Positions 9,283 through 17,247 of a DNA stretch of 64,000 bases are shown piece after piece. Under the pieces are notes generated by a model, which saw nothing but the letters and a program-made list of their open reading frames with translations, was not told where the DNA came from and ran no database searches. Source of the DNA: an uncultured Clostridia bacterium. GTDB taxonomy: Bacteria > Bacillota > Clostridia > Lachnospirales > Anaerotignaceae. The stretch covers positions 23,065 through 87,064 of the forward strand of contig CAMBLO010000007.1 of assembly GCA_945868505.1 (NCBI GenBank), in the 5' to 3' direction. Position 1 is the first letter of the stretch; each line of letters opens with the position of its first letter. Position numbers and translations under genes: made by a program.

Positions 9283-10320
9283 ATGATTCGTTTTGAATGT
9301 GACTATGCAGAAGGTATGCACCAGAGAATTTTGGATAGACTGATGGAAACAAATATGGAACAGACAGCAGGTTACGGCGTTGACCCCCATTGCGACCGTG
9401 CAAGAGAACTGATCAAGCAGGCTTGCGGCAGAGAAGACGTGGATGTGCATTTTCTGGTGGGCGGTACCCAGACCAATCTGACAGTGATTGCAGCAACTTT
9501 GCGTCCTTATCAGGGGGTTTTCTGCGCTGATACAGGCCATTTGAACGTCCATGAAACAGGTGCTATCGAAGCCACAGGCCATAAGGTTATCGTGCTGCCT
9601 ACCACAGAGGACGGCAAGCTGACAGCAGAGGCTATTCAGGAAGGTTATGACGCCCATTGGGGCGATGAAACCCATGAACATATCGCCCAGCCCGGCATGG
9701 TATATATTTCTCAGTCCACAGAGGATGGTACCACATATACAAAGGCAGAATTGGAAGCCATTAGTGCGACCTGCCGCAAATGTGGTCTGCCTCTGTTTAT
9801 AGATGGGGCAAGATTAGGCTATGCACTGGCGGCAGAAGGCTGCGATTATACATTGAACGATATTGCAAATCTGGCGGATGTATTCTATATCGGCGGTACA
9901 AAGGTCGGTGCTATGATGGGAGAAGCCGTTGTCATCGTAAATCCTGCCTTGAAAAGAGATTTCCGCTATATGATTAAGCAGAGAGGTGGTATGTTGGCGA
10001 AAGGCAGACTGCTGGGAATCCAGTTTGAGACATTGTTTGAAGATGGTCTGTATTTTGAAGTGGCAAAGCATGCAGATAATCTGGCAATGCAGATTCGCAG
10101 AGCCTTCGAAGCAAAGGGTATCAAAATGCTCTTCGATTCCAAGACAAATCAGCAATTTCCGATTCTGCCCAATGCTGTGATGGAAAAGCTGGCAGAAAAA
10201 TATGCCTTCTCCTTCTGGACAAAGGTGGGGGATAGCCATACAGCCGTGCGCTTCTGCACAAGCTGGGCAACAAAAGAAGAAAATGTGGCTGAATTGCTGA
10301 AAGATATCGAGAATATCTAA
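9283..10320 (+). CDS. Threonine-aldolase-family PLP enzyme (beta-eliminating lyase fold)
   Basis: This 345-residue fold-type-I PLP enzyme belongs to the low-specificity threonine aldolase/beta-eliminating lyase family, which cleaves beta-hydroxy amino acids such as L-threonine to glycine and an aldehyde. Seen in the sequence: HFLVGGTQTNL for phosphate binding, FCADTGHLNVHETGAIE, the Asp-containing LFIDGARLGYAL, and FYIGGTKVGAMMGEA, where K207 is the expected Schiff-base lysine. It appears to be monocistronic, with its own promoter and a terminator just after the stop. The ATG follows AGGAGGAAG. Exact substrate cannot be read from sequence, so no gene symbol is given. Confidence 0.88.
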   Translation: MIRFECDYAEGMHQRILDRLMETNMEQTAGYGVDPHCDRARELIKQACGREDVDVHFLVGGTQTNLTVIAATLRPYQGVFCADTGHLNVHETGAIEATGHKVIVLPTTEDGKLTAEAIQEGYDAHWGDETHEHIAQPGMVYISQSTEDGTTYTKAELEAISATCRKCGLPLFIDGARLGYALAAEGCDYTLNDIANLADVFYIGGTKVGAMMGEAVVIVNPALKRDFRYMIKQRGGMLAKGRLLGIQFETLFEDGLYFEVAKHADNLAMQIRRAFEAKGIKMLFDSKTNQQFPILPNAVMEKLAEKYAFSFWTKVGDSHTAVRFCTSWATKEENVAELLKDIENI

Positions 10321-10340
10321 TTTTATTCAGAAATAAAAGA

Positions 10341-10383
10341 AACCCCGATTGCATTTATGAATTGCAGTCGGGGCGTTTTATTT
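10341..10383 (+). terminator. Terminator after the threonine-aldolase-like gene
   Basis: Arms CCCCGATTGCA and TGCAGTCGGGG (10343-10373, one G-T pair) followed by TTTTATTT. Strong, and directly after the stop codon. Confidence 0.85.
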
Positions 10384-10405
10384 CTCGATATAATGATTTT
10401 TCTTT

Positions 10406-10482
10406 GCAAAAGCGAATGCTTTTGCGTATCAGGTCAAGGGCATGATGCCCTTGCAGGGGTGTTGGGGACAGCGTCCCCAAGG
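10406..10482 (+). repeat. Three-hairpin repeat element (short relative of the pheS-flanking elements)
   Basis: Three perfect hairpins stand in a row: GCAAAAGC/GCTTTTGC (10406-10425), CAAGGGC/GCCCTTG (10435-10453) and TTGGGGAC/GTCCCCAA (10462-10480). They are joined by GTATCAGGT and CAGGGGTG. The linker GTATCAGG and the last hairpin with its AGC loop match the larger elements at 55734-55870 and 56911-57056. It lies between two convergent genes and ends 2 bp before the prfC stop codon. None of the hairpins has a T run, so it is not an ordinary terminator. Confidence 0.75.
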
Positions 10483-10484
10483 TC

Positions 10485-12077
10485 TTATCCTTCCAGATGT
10501 TCTGTATCATCCACATCCAAGGCTTCAACCAGCTTCACTTCAGGGTTCTTCTGCATGAAGTTGTTCAGGGTATACTGGTTTGCGAACAGCAGGATAGGGC
10601 GCTCAAAATGGTCATATACCAACGTGCTTCTCGCTACAACGTAATCCTTTACATCCTTGGGAGAACCGGGCGCTACCCAGCGGGCAACCTGATATTCCAA
10701 GGGCTCCATACGGATCTCGGAATTGTATTCATTCAGCAGTCTGTACTGGAATACTTCAAACTGCAGCTGACCAACAGCACCCAGAATGATATCGTTGAAT
10801 TCATTGTGGTAAACCTGAATTGCACCTTCCTGTGCCAGCTGCTGTACGCCCTTCTGGAACTGCTTTGCCTTCAGGGAGTTCACAGGGCGCACACGGCAGA
10901 ATAATTCAGGAGGGAAGGTAGGCAGGGGTTCAAAGAAGAGCTTTTCTTTTCTGTCTGTCAGGGTATCGCCAATCTGGAAGTTGCCGCTGTCATAGATACC
11001 AATGATATCGCCGGCAATGGCTGTTTCTACTGTTTCACGGTCGTTTGCCATCAGGTGGGTGGACTGGCTCAGCTTCATCTGCTTGCCTGTTCTGGAGAGG
11101 GTCACGTTCATGCCACGGTTGAAAGTACCGGAGCAGATACGGAGGAATGCCAGTCTGTCGCGGTGAGCAGGGTTCATATTCGCCTGAATTTTGAAAATGA
11201 AACCGCTGAAAAAATCATCATTGGGGTTTACTTCGCCGGTGGTTGTTTTTCTGGCACCGGGGGCAGGGGACCATTCCAGGAAATGATGCAGGAAGGGAGT
11301 GATGCCAAAGTCTGCCAGGGCAGAACCAAAGAATACGGGAGACAGCTTACCATCTTTGATAGCCTGCAGATCAAAGGGGTTGCCTGCGCCGTCCAGCAAT
11401 TCCATTTCGCTGCGGAGGATGTCCAAGTTTGCATCGGAGATGACACCTTCCAGTGTATCGCCGAATACGCCGTTGGCACCCAGTTCCACTACACCGTTTT
11501 TCTGTTTATAGAGGTAAACCTTGTTTTCCAGTCTGTCGTAGACACCTTCGAAGGTCAGACCGTTGCCGATGGGCCATGTGACTGCTGTGGAGGGCAGACC
11601 CAGTGCATCTTCCAAGTCAGCCATACAATCCAGAGGGTCTTTGGACTGACGGTCCAGCTTGTTGATGAAGGTGAAAATTGGGATTTCACGCATACTGCAG
11701 ACTTTAAACAGCTTTACTGTCTGCGTTTCCACACCCTTTGCGGCGTCGATGACCATGACAGCACTATCTACGGAAGTCAGGATACGGTAAGTATCTTCAC
11801 CGAAGTCGTTATGACCGGGGGTATCCATGATGGAAACCACTTTGCCGTCATATTCGAACTGCATAACGGAGGAAGTAACAGAAATACCTCTCTGTTTTTC
11901 GATTTCCATCCAGTCACTTTTTGCGAATTTGTTTTTGCCTCTTGCTTTTACGGTACCTGCTTCGCGAATGGCACCGCCGTGCAGCAGCAGTTTTTCTGTC
12001 AATGTTGTTTTCCCTGCGTCGGGGTGGGAGATGATCCCGAAAATACGACGCTTCTGGATCGCTTCTGCGTTACTCAT
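10485..12077 (-). CDS. prfC: Peptide chain release factor 3 (RF3)
   Basis: RF3 is a translational GTPase that recycles RF1/RF2 from the ribosome. The N-terminus has the G1 motif SHPDAGKTTLTEK, followed by RGISVTSSVMQF (switch I), DTPGHNDFGEDT (G3) and FINKLDR (G4). The C-terminal part matches the RF3 domains, with VGQLQFEVFQYRL. I start it at the ATG before SNAEAIQKRR (530 residues, RF3-like length), which has an AAAGGAAG ribosome site. An 18-residue upstream extension would be possible but is not family-like. It is transcribed away from the RidA gene and appears monocistronic. Confidence 0.95.
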   Translation of the reverse strand: MSNAEAIQKRRIFGIISHPDAGKTTLTEKLLLHGGAIREAGTVKARGKNKFAKSDWMEIEKQRGISVTSSVMQFEYDGKVVSIMDTPGHNDFGEDTYRILTSVDSAVMVIDAAKGVETQTVKLFKVCSMREIPIFTFINKLDRQSKDPLDCMADLEDALGLPSTAVTWPIGNGLTFEGVYDRLENKVYLYKQKNGVVELGANGVFGDTLEGVISDANLDILRSEMELLDGAGNPFDLQAIKDGKLSPVFFGSALADFGITPFLHHFLEWSPAPGARKTTTGEVNPNDDFFSGFIFKIQANMNPAHRDRLAFLRICSGTFNRGMNVTLSRTGKQMKLSQSTHLMANDRETVETAIAGDIIGIYDSGNFQIGDTLTDRKEKLFFEPLPTFPPELFCRVRPVNSLKAKQFQKGVQQLAQEGAIQVYHNEFNDIILGAVGQLQFEVFQYRLLNEYNSEIRMEPLEYQVARWVAPGSPKDVKDYVVARSTLVYDHFERPILLFANQYTLNNFMQKNPEVKLVEALDVDDTEHLEG

Positions 12078-12230
12078 ATATTTCTTCCTTTCTTTTTGGA
12101 ATGATTTCACAATATTTCTGTAAAAAGACAATACTTCATATTATTTTACCTGAATTTCAACAAAAATGGAATATAAAGATGTGAAAAAAGTGAAAAGAAT
12201 AGAAATTTTTATGTTTCCGGAGAAAATACA

Positions 12231-12259
12231 TTGACTGTATAATGTCTTTGGATTAAAAT
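12231..12259 (+). promoter_or_regulatory. Sigma-A promoter for the RidA-family gene
   Basis: TTGACT (12231-12236), 17-bp spacer, TAAAAT (12254-12259), about 50 bp before the start codon. Confidence 0.75.
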
Positions 12260-12311
12260 AGATACGTTAGGTAAACCAACTAAATGATTATTTTTTTTGG
12301 AGGTAATGAAT

Positions 12312-12686
12312 ATGAAATTTACAAGCACAGATAAAGCACCCGCAGCTCTGGGTCCCTACTCTCAGGCAGTTTCCGTAAATGGTCTGCTGTTCACATCTGG
12401 TCAGATCGCTCTGGATCCCGCAACAGGCGAAATCGTTGGCTCTGACGTTCAGGCTCAGGCTGAACAGGTTTGCAAAAACCTGGCTGCAGTTCTGGAAGCA
12501 AACGGCCTGACATTCACAGATGCTGTTAAAACAACATGCTTCCTGGCTGATATGGGTGACTTCGCTGCATTCAACGAAGTTTACGGCAAATACTTCACAG
12601 GCAAACCCGCACGTTCCTGCGTAGCAGTAAAAACACTGCCCAAGAACGTTCTGTGCGAAGTTGAAGTAATCGCAGAAATGAAATAA
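12312..12686 (+). CDS. ridA: RidA-family reactive enamine/imine deaminase
   Basis: RidA (YjgF/YER057c/UK114) hydrolyses reactive enamine/imine intermediates such as 2-aminoacrylate released by PLP enzymes. The 124-residue product has the full small-domain signature: DKAPAALGPYSQAV at the N-terminus, LLFTSGQIALDPATGE, FAAFNEVYGKYF, and the C-terminal PARSCVAVKTLPKN followed by VEVIAE, with the substrate-binding Arg in PARSC. ATG codons at 12306 and 12312 are possible; the second is chosen because GGAGGT (12299-12304) is 7 bp away. It is a single gene with its own promoter and terminator. Codon choice is very uniform, suggesting high expression. Confidence 0.95.
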   Translation: MKFTSTDKAPAALGPYSQAVSVNGLLFTSGQIALDPATGEIVGSDVQAQAEQVCKNLAAVLEANGLTFTDAVKTTCFLADMGDFAAFNEVYGKYFTGKPARSCVAVKTLPKNVLCEVEVIAEMK

Positions 12687-12694
12687 GAAACCGA

Positions 12695-12731
12695 AATAAG
12701 TCTCTGTCTTTGACGGAGACTTATTTTTTTC
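12695..12731 (+). terminator. Terminator after the RidA gene
   Basis: Arms AATAAGTCTC and GAGACTTATT followed by a T run, 9 bp after the stop codon. Confidence 0.9.
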
Positions 12732-12772
12732 ATGAAACTCTGCTTGTTCTTTTAAAAATACAAAAAATATTG

Positions 12773-12801
12773 TTGACAGTTGGAATATCCTGTGTTATTA
12801 T
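12773..12801 (+). promoter_or_regulatory. Promoter P1 of the first tRNA-Pro gene
   Basis: TTGACA (12773-12778), 17-bp spacer, TATTAT (12796-12801). The spacer end ATCCTGTGTT is shared with the second copy at 12970-12998. Confidence 0.85.
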
Positions 12802-12808
12802 AAACGAG

Positions 12809-12825
12809 TCGCTGAACGAAAGCGA
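12809..12825 (+). promoter_or_regulatory. 5' leader hairpin of tRNA-Pro copy 1
   Basis: Arms TCGCT and AGCGA with loop GAACGAA. They start at the expected transcription start, about 7 bp after the -10 box, and end 9 bp before the mature tRNA. The equivalent hairpin of copy 2 differs in both arms but stays paired. Confidence 0.6.
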
Positions 12826-12834
12826 AAAAATTAT

Positions 12835-12908
12835 CGAGGCGTGGCTCAGCTTGGTAGAGCGCTACATTAGGGATGTAGAGGTCGCAAGTTCAAATCTTGT
12901 CGCCTCGA
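12835..12908 (+). tRNA. tRNA-Pro (anticodon AGG), copy 1
   Basis: A full cloverleaf is visible. The acceptor arms are CGAGGCG and CGCCTCG with discriminator A, the D stem is GCTC/GAGC, the anticodon stem is CTACA/TGTAG with loop TTAGGGA, and the T stem is GCAAG/CTTGT with loop TTCAAAT. T33 and G37 are in place, so the anticodon (12869-12871) is AGG, reading CCU and, if A34 becomes inosine, CCC and CCA. C1-G72, A73, G35 and G36 agree with proline identity. CCA is not encoded. A run of eight T follows. Confidence 0.93.
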
Positions 12909-12969
12909 TTTTTTTTGAAAAAACTTTTCTTTGCCAGAAAAAAAGTGCAGAAGAAAAGTAAAAAAATAA

Positions 12970-12998
12970 TTGACAGGAACTCAATCCTGTGTTAATAT
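12970..12998 (+). promoter_or_regulatory. Promoter P2 of the second tRNA-Pro gene
   Basis: TTGACA (12970-12975), 17-bp spacer, TAATAT (12993-12998). Part of a tandem promoter-leader-tRNA duplication. Confidence 0.85.
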
Positions 12999-13004
12999 AA
13001 ACAA

Positions 13005-13021
13005 GCCGCTGGACGAGCGGC
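13005..13021 (+). promoter_or_regulatory. 5' leader hairpin of tRNA-Pro copy 2
   Basis: Arms GCCGCT and AGCGGC with loop GGACG, starting at the predicted +1 base. Compared with copy 1, T-A is replaced by C-G in the stem, a compensatory change. Confidence 0.6.
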
Positions 13022-13030
13022 GAAAAATGT

Positions 13031-13104
13031 CGAGGCGTGGCTCAGCTTGGTAGAGCGCTACATTAGGGATGTAGAGGTCGCAAGTTCAAATCTTGTCGCC
13101 TCGA
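13031..13104 (+). tRNA. tRNA-Pro (anticodon AGG), copy 2
   Basis: Identical over all 74 bases to the copy at 12835-12908, with the same AGG anticodon (13065-13067) and no encoded CCA. The flanks have diverged while the tRNA has not. A strong terminator follows 11 bp downstream. Confidence 0.93.
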
Positions 13105-13115
13105 TTGGAAAGAAA

Positions 13116-13145
13116 AAGCGTTGAACTTGATTCAACGCTTTTTTT
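13116..13145 (+). terminator. Terminator of the tRNA-Pro pair
   Basis: Perfect 10-bp stem AAGCGTTGAA/TTCAACGCTT with loop CTTGA, then a run of T. Confidence 0.92.
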
Positions 13146-13213
13146 CATATATATCGAATTTTAAGGGGTATGATTACAATGGAATGGGCGCAGCTTACGG
13201 AGGTGAACCGTCT

Positions 13214-13837
13214 ATGACTGACCATAGGGAAAAAGAATTGATTGCAAAAGCCAAGCAGGGGGATATGCAGGCTTTTGAAGAATTGATTCTGAAGCATGAA
13301 AAAATCGTCTATAATGTGGCATTGCGAATGATGAACCACAGCGAAGATGCAAAGGATATTTCCCAAGAGGTTTTTTTGAAGGCATATAAAAATATCAAAA
13401 ATTTTGATGAACGCTCTCAGTTTTCCACTTGGCTGTATCGTATTACGACCAACACCTGCATCGACGAGATGCGAAAAAGGAAGGGAAAGCAGAGTTATTC
13501 CTTAGAGGAAGAATTGGAAAATGAGGAAGGCAGTATGCAGCGGCAGATTGCCGACGAAGGGGAAACGCCGGAGGAAAGCCTGCTGCGGGAAGAGCGAAAA
13601 AGCGAGCTTTTGCAGGCATTGGACACCCTGTCTGAGGAGCATAAGGCGGCAGTCATCCTGCGGGATATCCGTGGTTTGAGCTATGAAGAGGTGGCTGATA
13701 TCGTCGATTTGCCTATAGGTACAGTAAAATCCCGCATTTCACGGGCGAGAAATCAACTAAAAAATGAAATTTTGAAAATCAGGGAACGAAATGAAGGGAA
13801 GTCTCGTCATAAGAAAGGAAAGGAGGGAAGACCATGA
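13214..13837 (+). CDS. ECF-type sigma-70 family factor (SigW-like)
   Basis: This 207-residue extracytoplasmic-function sigma factor redirects RNA polymerase to stress promoters. Region 2 is visible as DISQEVFLKAYKNI followed by STWLYRITTNTCIDEMRKRK (-10 recognition). Region 4 is LRDIRGLSYEEVADI followed by GTVKSRISRARNQLK (-35 helix-turn-helix). A linker rich in Glu joins them. The ATG is chosen because GGAGGT lies 9 bp before it; the frame stays open upstream to 13121, but that part overlaps the tRNA terminator and has no family match. It overlaps the anti-sigma gene by 4 bp (ATGA). No clear sigma-A promoter was found, so autoregulation is possible. Confidence 0.93.
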   Translation: MTDHREKELIAKAKQGDMQAFEELILKHEKIVYNVALRMMNHSEDAKDISQEVFLKAYKNIKNFDERSQFSTWLYRITTNTCIDEMRKRKGKQSYSLEEELENEEGSMQRQIADEGETPEESLLREERKSELLQALDTLSEEHKAAVILRDIRGLSYEEVADIVDLPIGTVKSRISRARNQLKNEILKIRERNEGKSRHKKGKEGRP

Positions 13838-14778
13838 GATGCGAAGATTACAGAGAGTTGCTCTGGGCATATCTGGAGCAGGAATTGAATGAAGAAGAAA
13901 CTGCAAAGATGCAACAGCATTTGGGAGAGTGTGCCGATTGCCGTGCAGAGGCAGAAGCGCAGAAAGAAATCATGGAATCCCTGCGAAGCCTTCCAGAAGA
14001 GGAACTCCCAGAGGGGTATCACCAAGAACTGATGCAGAAACTGAACGCAGAAGCGGCTCCCAATGTTGTTCCTTTCCCTGTGAAGAAGAAACAGCCAAAA
14101 TGGAGACAGCTGAGCATGATCGCAGCAGCAGCGCTGGTGGTTGTGGCAGCGGGCGGCATCAATGGTATGATGGAAATGCGCCAGAGCCAGAATGAGGCGG
14201 TTTACCAGATAGAAGCGGCTGCGGATACGGCAGTCCCTTTTGAACTTGAGGAAGCGACAGAAGAAAGTATGGAGGATGAGGCGGAAAAGCAGCCTGTGGA
14301 AGCAAAGCAAAAAACGGATGGCGGAAAAGAAACGGCTTCTGTTACAGAGATAAATAACGCTTCTGTTGCGTCGGGCCAGCCGAATGCTGTGAGGGATGAG
14401 AAGAAAGTTGATTTTTCAATAGAAAGCGGCGGAGCCGATGCAGCAATGCCAAAGACGACTTTTATCCCGGAAAATGAAGGGGAAGAACCTTATTCTATGA
14501 TACGCTCAGCAGCAATGACGCCGACAGATATGGCGATCCTGCAGGCAGAGAATCTGGAAATGGCAAAGGCAGCCATTCGGGATTGTATTGCGGCAGCAGG
14601 TGGCTATGAAGAAACAGCATCTGCGGAAAACAGCATCTTTGCTGTGATCCCGGTGGAAAAATTCGAAGAGTTTGAAAAAGCTCTAGAAGGTTTTGGGGAA
14701 CTCCAATGGACACAAAAAGGAAAACTTGCAGAAGGCGAAGCATTTCGTAGTTTGGAGATCCAACTGAATCAGAAATAA
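13834..14778 (+). CDS. Membrane anti-sigma factor with zinc-finger domain and extracytoplasmic sensor region
   Basis: The 314-residue protein starts with a zf-HC2 anti-sigma domain: C3, then H29-x3-C33-x2-C36. This domain is expected to bind and hold the sigma factor encoded just upstream (4-bp overlap). One membrane segment follows at about residues 92-110. An acidic linker then leads to an outside domain (about residues 215-314) that looks like the DUF4349 fold, from AGGYEETASAEN to FEEFEKALEGFG. The topology implies that a surface signal releases the sigma factor by proteolysis, as known for RsiW-type proteins. The sensed signal is unknown. Confidence 0.85.
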   Translation: MRCEDYRELLWAYLEQELNEEETAKMQQHLGECADCRAEAEAQKEIMESLRSLPEEELPEGYHQELMQKLNAEAAPNVVPFPVKKKQPKWRQLSMIAAAALVVVAAGGINGMMEMRQSQNEAVYQIEAAADTAVPFELEEATEESMEDEAEKQPVEAKQKTDGGKETASVTEINNASVASGQPNAVRDEKKVDFSIESGGADAAMPKTTFIPENEGEEPYSMIRSAAMTPTDMAILQAENLEMAKAAIRDCIAAAGGYEETASAENSIFAVIPVEKFEEFEKALEGFGELQWTQKGKLAEGEAFRSLEIQLNQK

Positions 14779-14811
14779 AAAAGACATGATCGAAAGATCA
14801 TGTCTTTTTTA
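14776..14811 (+). terminator. Terminator after the sigma/anti-sigma pair
   Basis: Perfect stem AAGACATGATC/GATCATGTCTT with a GAAA tetraloop and T6 tail; the stem begins at the stop codon. Confidence 0.95.
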
Positions 14812-14846
14812 TTTCCTGGGAAAAGAACATAGAATTCCTTTTATAT

Positions 14847-14875
14847 TTGTATTTGGGATATAAATTTGATATACT
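14847..14875 (+). promoter_or_regulatory. Promoter for ygiQ and the hydrogenase-maturation genes
   Basis: TTGTAT (14847-14852), 17-bp spacer, TATACT (14870-14875). It would give a leader of about 120 nt with three small hairpins (GACTT/AAGTC, GAAAC/GTTTC, TGGG/CCCA) before the ygiQ ribosome site. Confidence 0.6.
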
Positions 14876-15001
14876 AAAAAAGATATAAATGATTGAAAAT
14901 TCGAATAAATATCGTTAGTATGCTTTTGACTTGAAAGTCATTTATGGGGTGAAACAAAGTTTCGCTGTGGGGACTTTATCCCAAAGTGAGGAGGAATCAA
15001 T

Positions 15002-16924
15002 ATGGCATTTTTGCCTGTAACAAGAGAAGAAATGCTGGAAAGAGGTTGGGAACAGCCTGATTTTGTATATATTTGTGGGGATGCCTATGTGGACCATCCC
15101 TCCTTTGGTGCGGCTATTATTTGCCGTGTGTTGGAAAGCCATGGCTATAAAATTTGCTTTGTTGCACAGCCCGATTGGAAAAGCACAGAGGATTTTACCC
15201 GTTTTGGGGAACCAAGACTGGGCTTTCTGGTCAGTGCTGGGAACATCGACTCCATGGTAAACCATTATACCGTTGCGAAAAAGCGTCGGAAAAAAGATTT
15301 TTATTCCCCTGGTGGGGAAATGGGGCTGCGCCCTGACAGAACGACGATTGTGTACTGTAATAAGCTGAGAGAAGTCTATAAGAAAACACCCATTATCATT
15401 GGCGGTGTAGAAGCCAGCCTGAGACGATTGAGCCATTATGACTATTGGGATAATAAGGTGCGTCGCTCTATTTTGCTGGACAGCGGCGCCGATTTGCTGC
15501 TGTACGGCATGGGTGAGCATCAGATTGTGGAAATGGCAGATGCCCTGAACAGTGGTATCCCTATCAATGAATTGACGTTCCTGCGAGGTTCTGTTTACAA
15601 AACAAAGGATATTTCCAGAGCCTATGACTATATTATCCTTCCCAAATACAAGGAAGTTTTGCAGGACAAAGATAAATATGCGGACAGCTTTTTGATTCAG
15701 TATCAGAATACCGATGCAGTGACAGGCAAGACATTGATTGAGGAATACGACGAATGGACGGTGGTACAGAATCCACCTTCTCCGCCTTTGCGTACCCCTG
15801 AGCTGGACAAGGTATATGCCCTGAATTTTGAACGGAATTATCACCCGATGTATGAAGAAAAGGGCGGTATTCCTGCCATCGAGGAAGTAAAGTTCAGTTT
15901 GGTCAGCAACCGTGGCTGCTTCGGCAACTGCAATTTCTGCGCTCTGGCCTTCCATCAGGGCAGAGTGGTGACGGCAAGAAGCCATAATTCCCTTGTGGCG
16001 GAAGCGGAAAAAATTACTTGGGACCCTGGTTTCAAGGGCTATATCCACGATGTAGGGGGTCCCACGGCAAACTTCCGCGACCCTGCCTGCAAAAAGCAGT
16101 TGGAGCATGGTGCGTGTCGGGACAGACAATGCCTGTGGCCCACAAAATGCCCCAATCTGGAAGTGGACCACATGGATTATGTGCATTTGCTGCGGAAAAT
16201 CAGAGATATTCCCAGAATCAAAAAAGTATTTATCCGTTCCGGTATCCGCTACGATTATCTGATCTATGATAAGAATGAAACATTTTTCAACGAGCTGTGC
16301 AAATATCATGTCAGCGGTCAGTTGAAGGTTGCTCCTGAGCATGTTTCTGAAAAGGTTCTGAATAAGATGGGGAAACCTGCCGGCGATGTCTACCAGAGAT
16401 TCGTAAAGAAATATTATGACATCAATAAGAAGCTGGGCATGGAGCAATATCTGGTGCCTTATCTGATGAGCAGCCACCCCGGCAGTGACTTGGATGCGGC
16501 CATTGAATTGGCGGAATACCTGCGGGATATCCACCACATGCCCGAACAGGTGCAGGATTTCTACCCCACACCCGGTACCCTTTCCACAGCTATGTATTAC
16601 ACGGAAATGGACCCCCGAACAAAGGAAAAGGTCTATGTACCCAAATCGCCCCATGAAAAGGCTATGCAGCGGGCGCTGATGCAGTATCGGCTGCCCCAGA
16701 ACTATGATTTGGTTTACGAAGCATTGAAAAAAGCCCACAGAGAGGATTTGATCGGCTTTGATAAGCACTGCCTTATCCGTCCCAGACAGATGAAACGGGA
16801 TTTCCAGTATAAAGGCGGCAAGCCCGGAGAAAAGGGCGGTGCGAAAGGTCAGCCCAAGGGCGGACAAAAAGCAAATACAGGGAGAAAGAAAACGATCAGA
16901 AACGTTCATAAAAAGAAGGGCTGA
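15002..16924 (+). CDS. YgiQ-family radical SAM protein
   Basis: This 640-residue protein belongs to the YgiQ (UPF0313) radical SAM family of unknown reaction. The N-terminal cobalamin-like region starts [21 protein letters not shown]. The radical SAM cluster motif C306-x3-C310-x2-C313 sits in [14 protein letters not shown] second Cys-rich stretch ([24 protein letters not shown]) and a basic Gly/Lys-rich tail of about 30 residues follow. The ATG follows GAGGAGGAA. It may be co-transcribed with the hydrogenase maturation genes 57 bp downstream; no terminator stands between. Function in this organism is not known. Confidence 0.92.
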   Translation: MAFLPVTREEMLERGWEQPDFVYICGDAYVDHPSFGAAIICRVLESHGYKICFVAQPDWKSTEDFTRFGEPRLGFLVSAGNIDSMVNHYTVAKKRRKKDFYSPGGEMGLRPDRTTIVYCNKLREVYKKTPIIIGGVEASLRRLSHYDYWDNKVRRSILLDSGADLLLYGMGEHQIVEMADALNSGIPINELTFLRGSVYKTKDISRAYDYIILPKYKEVLQDKDKYADSFLIQYQNTDAVTGKTLIEEYDEWTVVQNPPSPPLRTPELDKVYALNFERNYHPMYEEKGGIPAIEEVKFSLVSNRGCFGNCNFCALAFHQGRVVTARSHNSLVAEAEKITWDPGFKGYIHDVGGPTANFRDPACKKQLEHGACRDRQCLWPTKCPNLEVDHMDYVHLLRKIRDIPRIKKVFIRSGIRYDYLIYDKNETFFNELCKYHVSGQLKVAPEHVSEKVLNKMGKPAGDVYQRFVKKYYDINKKLGMEQYLVPYLMSSHPGSDLDAAIELAEYLRDIHHMPEQVQDFYPTPGTLSTAMYYTEMDPRTKEKVYVPKSPHEKAMQRALMQYRLPQNYDLVYEALKKAHREDLIGFDKHCLIRPRQMKRDFQYKGGKPGEKGGAKGQPKGGQKANTGRKKTIRNVHKKKG

Positions 16925-16981
16925 TGATAGAGTTTGTCTGCGCCGTTTGGTGCAGACTTTCTTTTTTAGGAGGAATGAAAA

Positions 16982-17239
16982 ATGACAGAAAAAGAAACAA
17001 GAATCGCACTTATTGGTATTATTTTGACCAGCCATGAATCCGTCGAACAGTTGAATGGGCTGCTGAGCGAATACGGCGAATATATCATCGGGCGGATGGG
17101 TTTGCCCTATCGGGAAAAGGAAATTTCCATCATCAGCGTAGCTATGGATGCGCCTAATGATACCATCAGTGCCCTTTCGGGTAAACTGGGGATGCTGCCC
17201 GGTGTCAGCACAAAAACGATTTACGGGAAAACGGTTTGA
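16982..17239 (+). CDS. TM1266-like putative regulator of the iron-only hydrogenase system
   Basis: This 85-residue small ACT/NikR-C-like domain protein is typical of those next to [FeFe]-hydrogenase maturation genes. Recognised by the start EKETRIALIGIILTSHESVE and by IIGRMGLPYREKEISIISVAMDAP and GKLGMLPGVSTKTIY. It lacks a DNA-binding domain, so a regulatory role is only assumed for the family. The ATG follows AGGAGGAAT. HydE starts 8 bp after it. Confidence 0.88.
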   Translation: MTEKETRIALIGIILTSHESVEQLNGLLSEYGEYIIGRMGLPYREKEISIISVAMDAPNDTISALSGKLGMLPGVSTKTIYGKTV

Positions 17240-17247
17240 GAAAAGCT

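Noticed and set aside
11055..12104. Long plus-strand frame opposite prfC
   Set aside because: No start signal or family motif, while the minus-strand frame is a perfect RF3.
12835..12908. tRNA read as anticodon GGG or TGG
   Set aside because: Shifting the loop would break the 5-bp stem CTACA/TGTAG and move T33; only AGG fits.
12710..12961. Open frame of 83 codons across the first tRNA gene
   Set aside because: It spans the promoter and the whole tRNA-Pro gene and has no ribosome site.
13121..13213. N-terminal extension of the ECF sigma factor
   Set aside because: The extra 31 codons start inside the tRNA terminator and match no sigma-factor sequence; the internal ATG has a good GGAGGT site.
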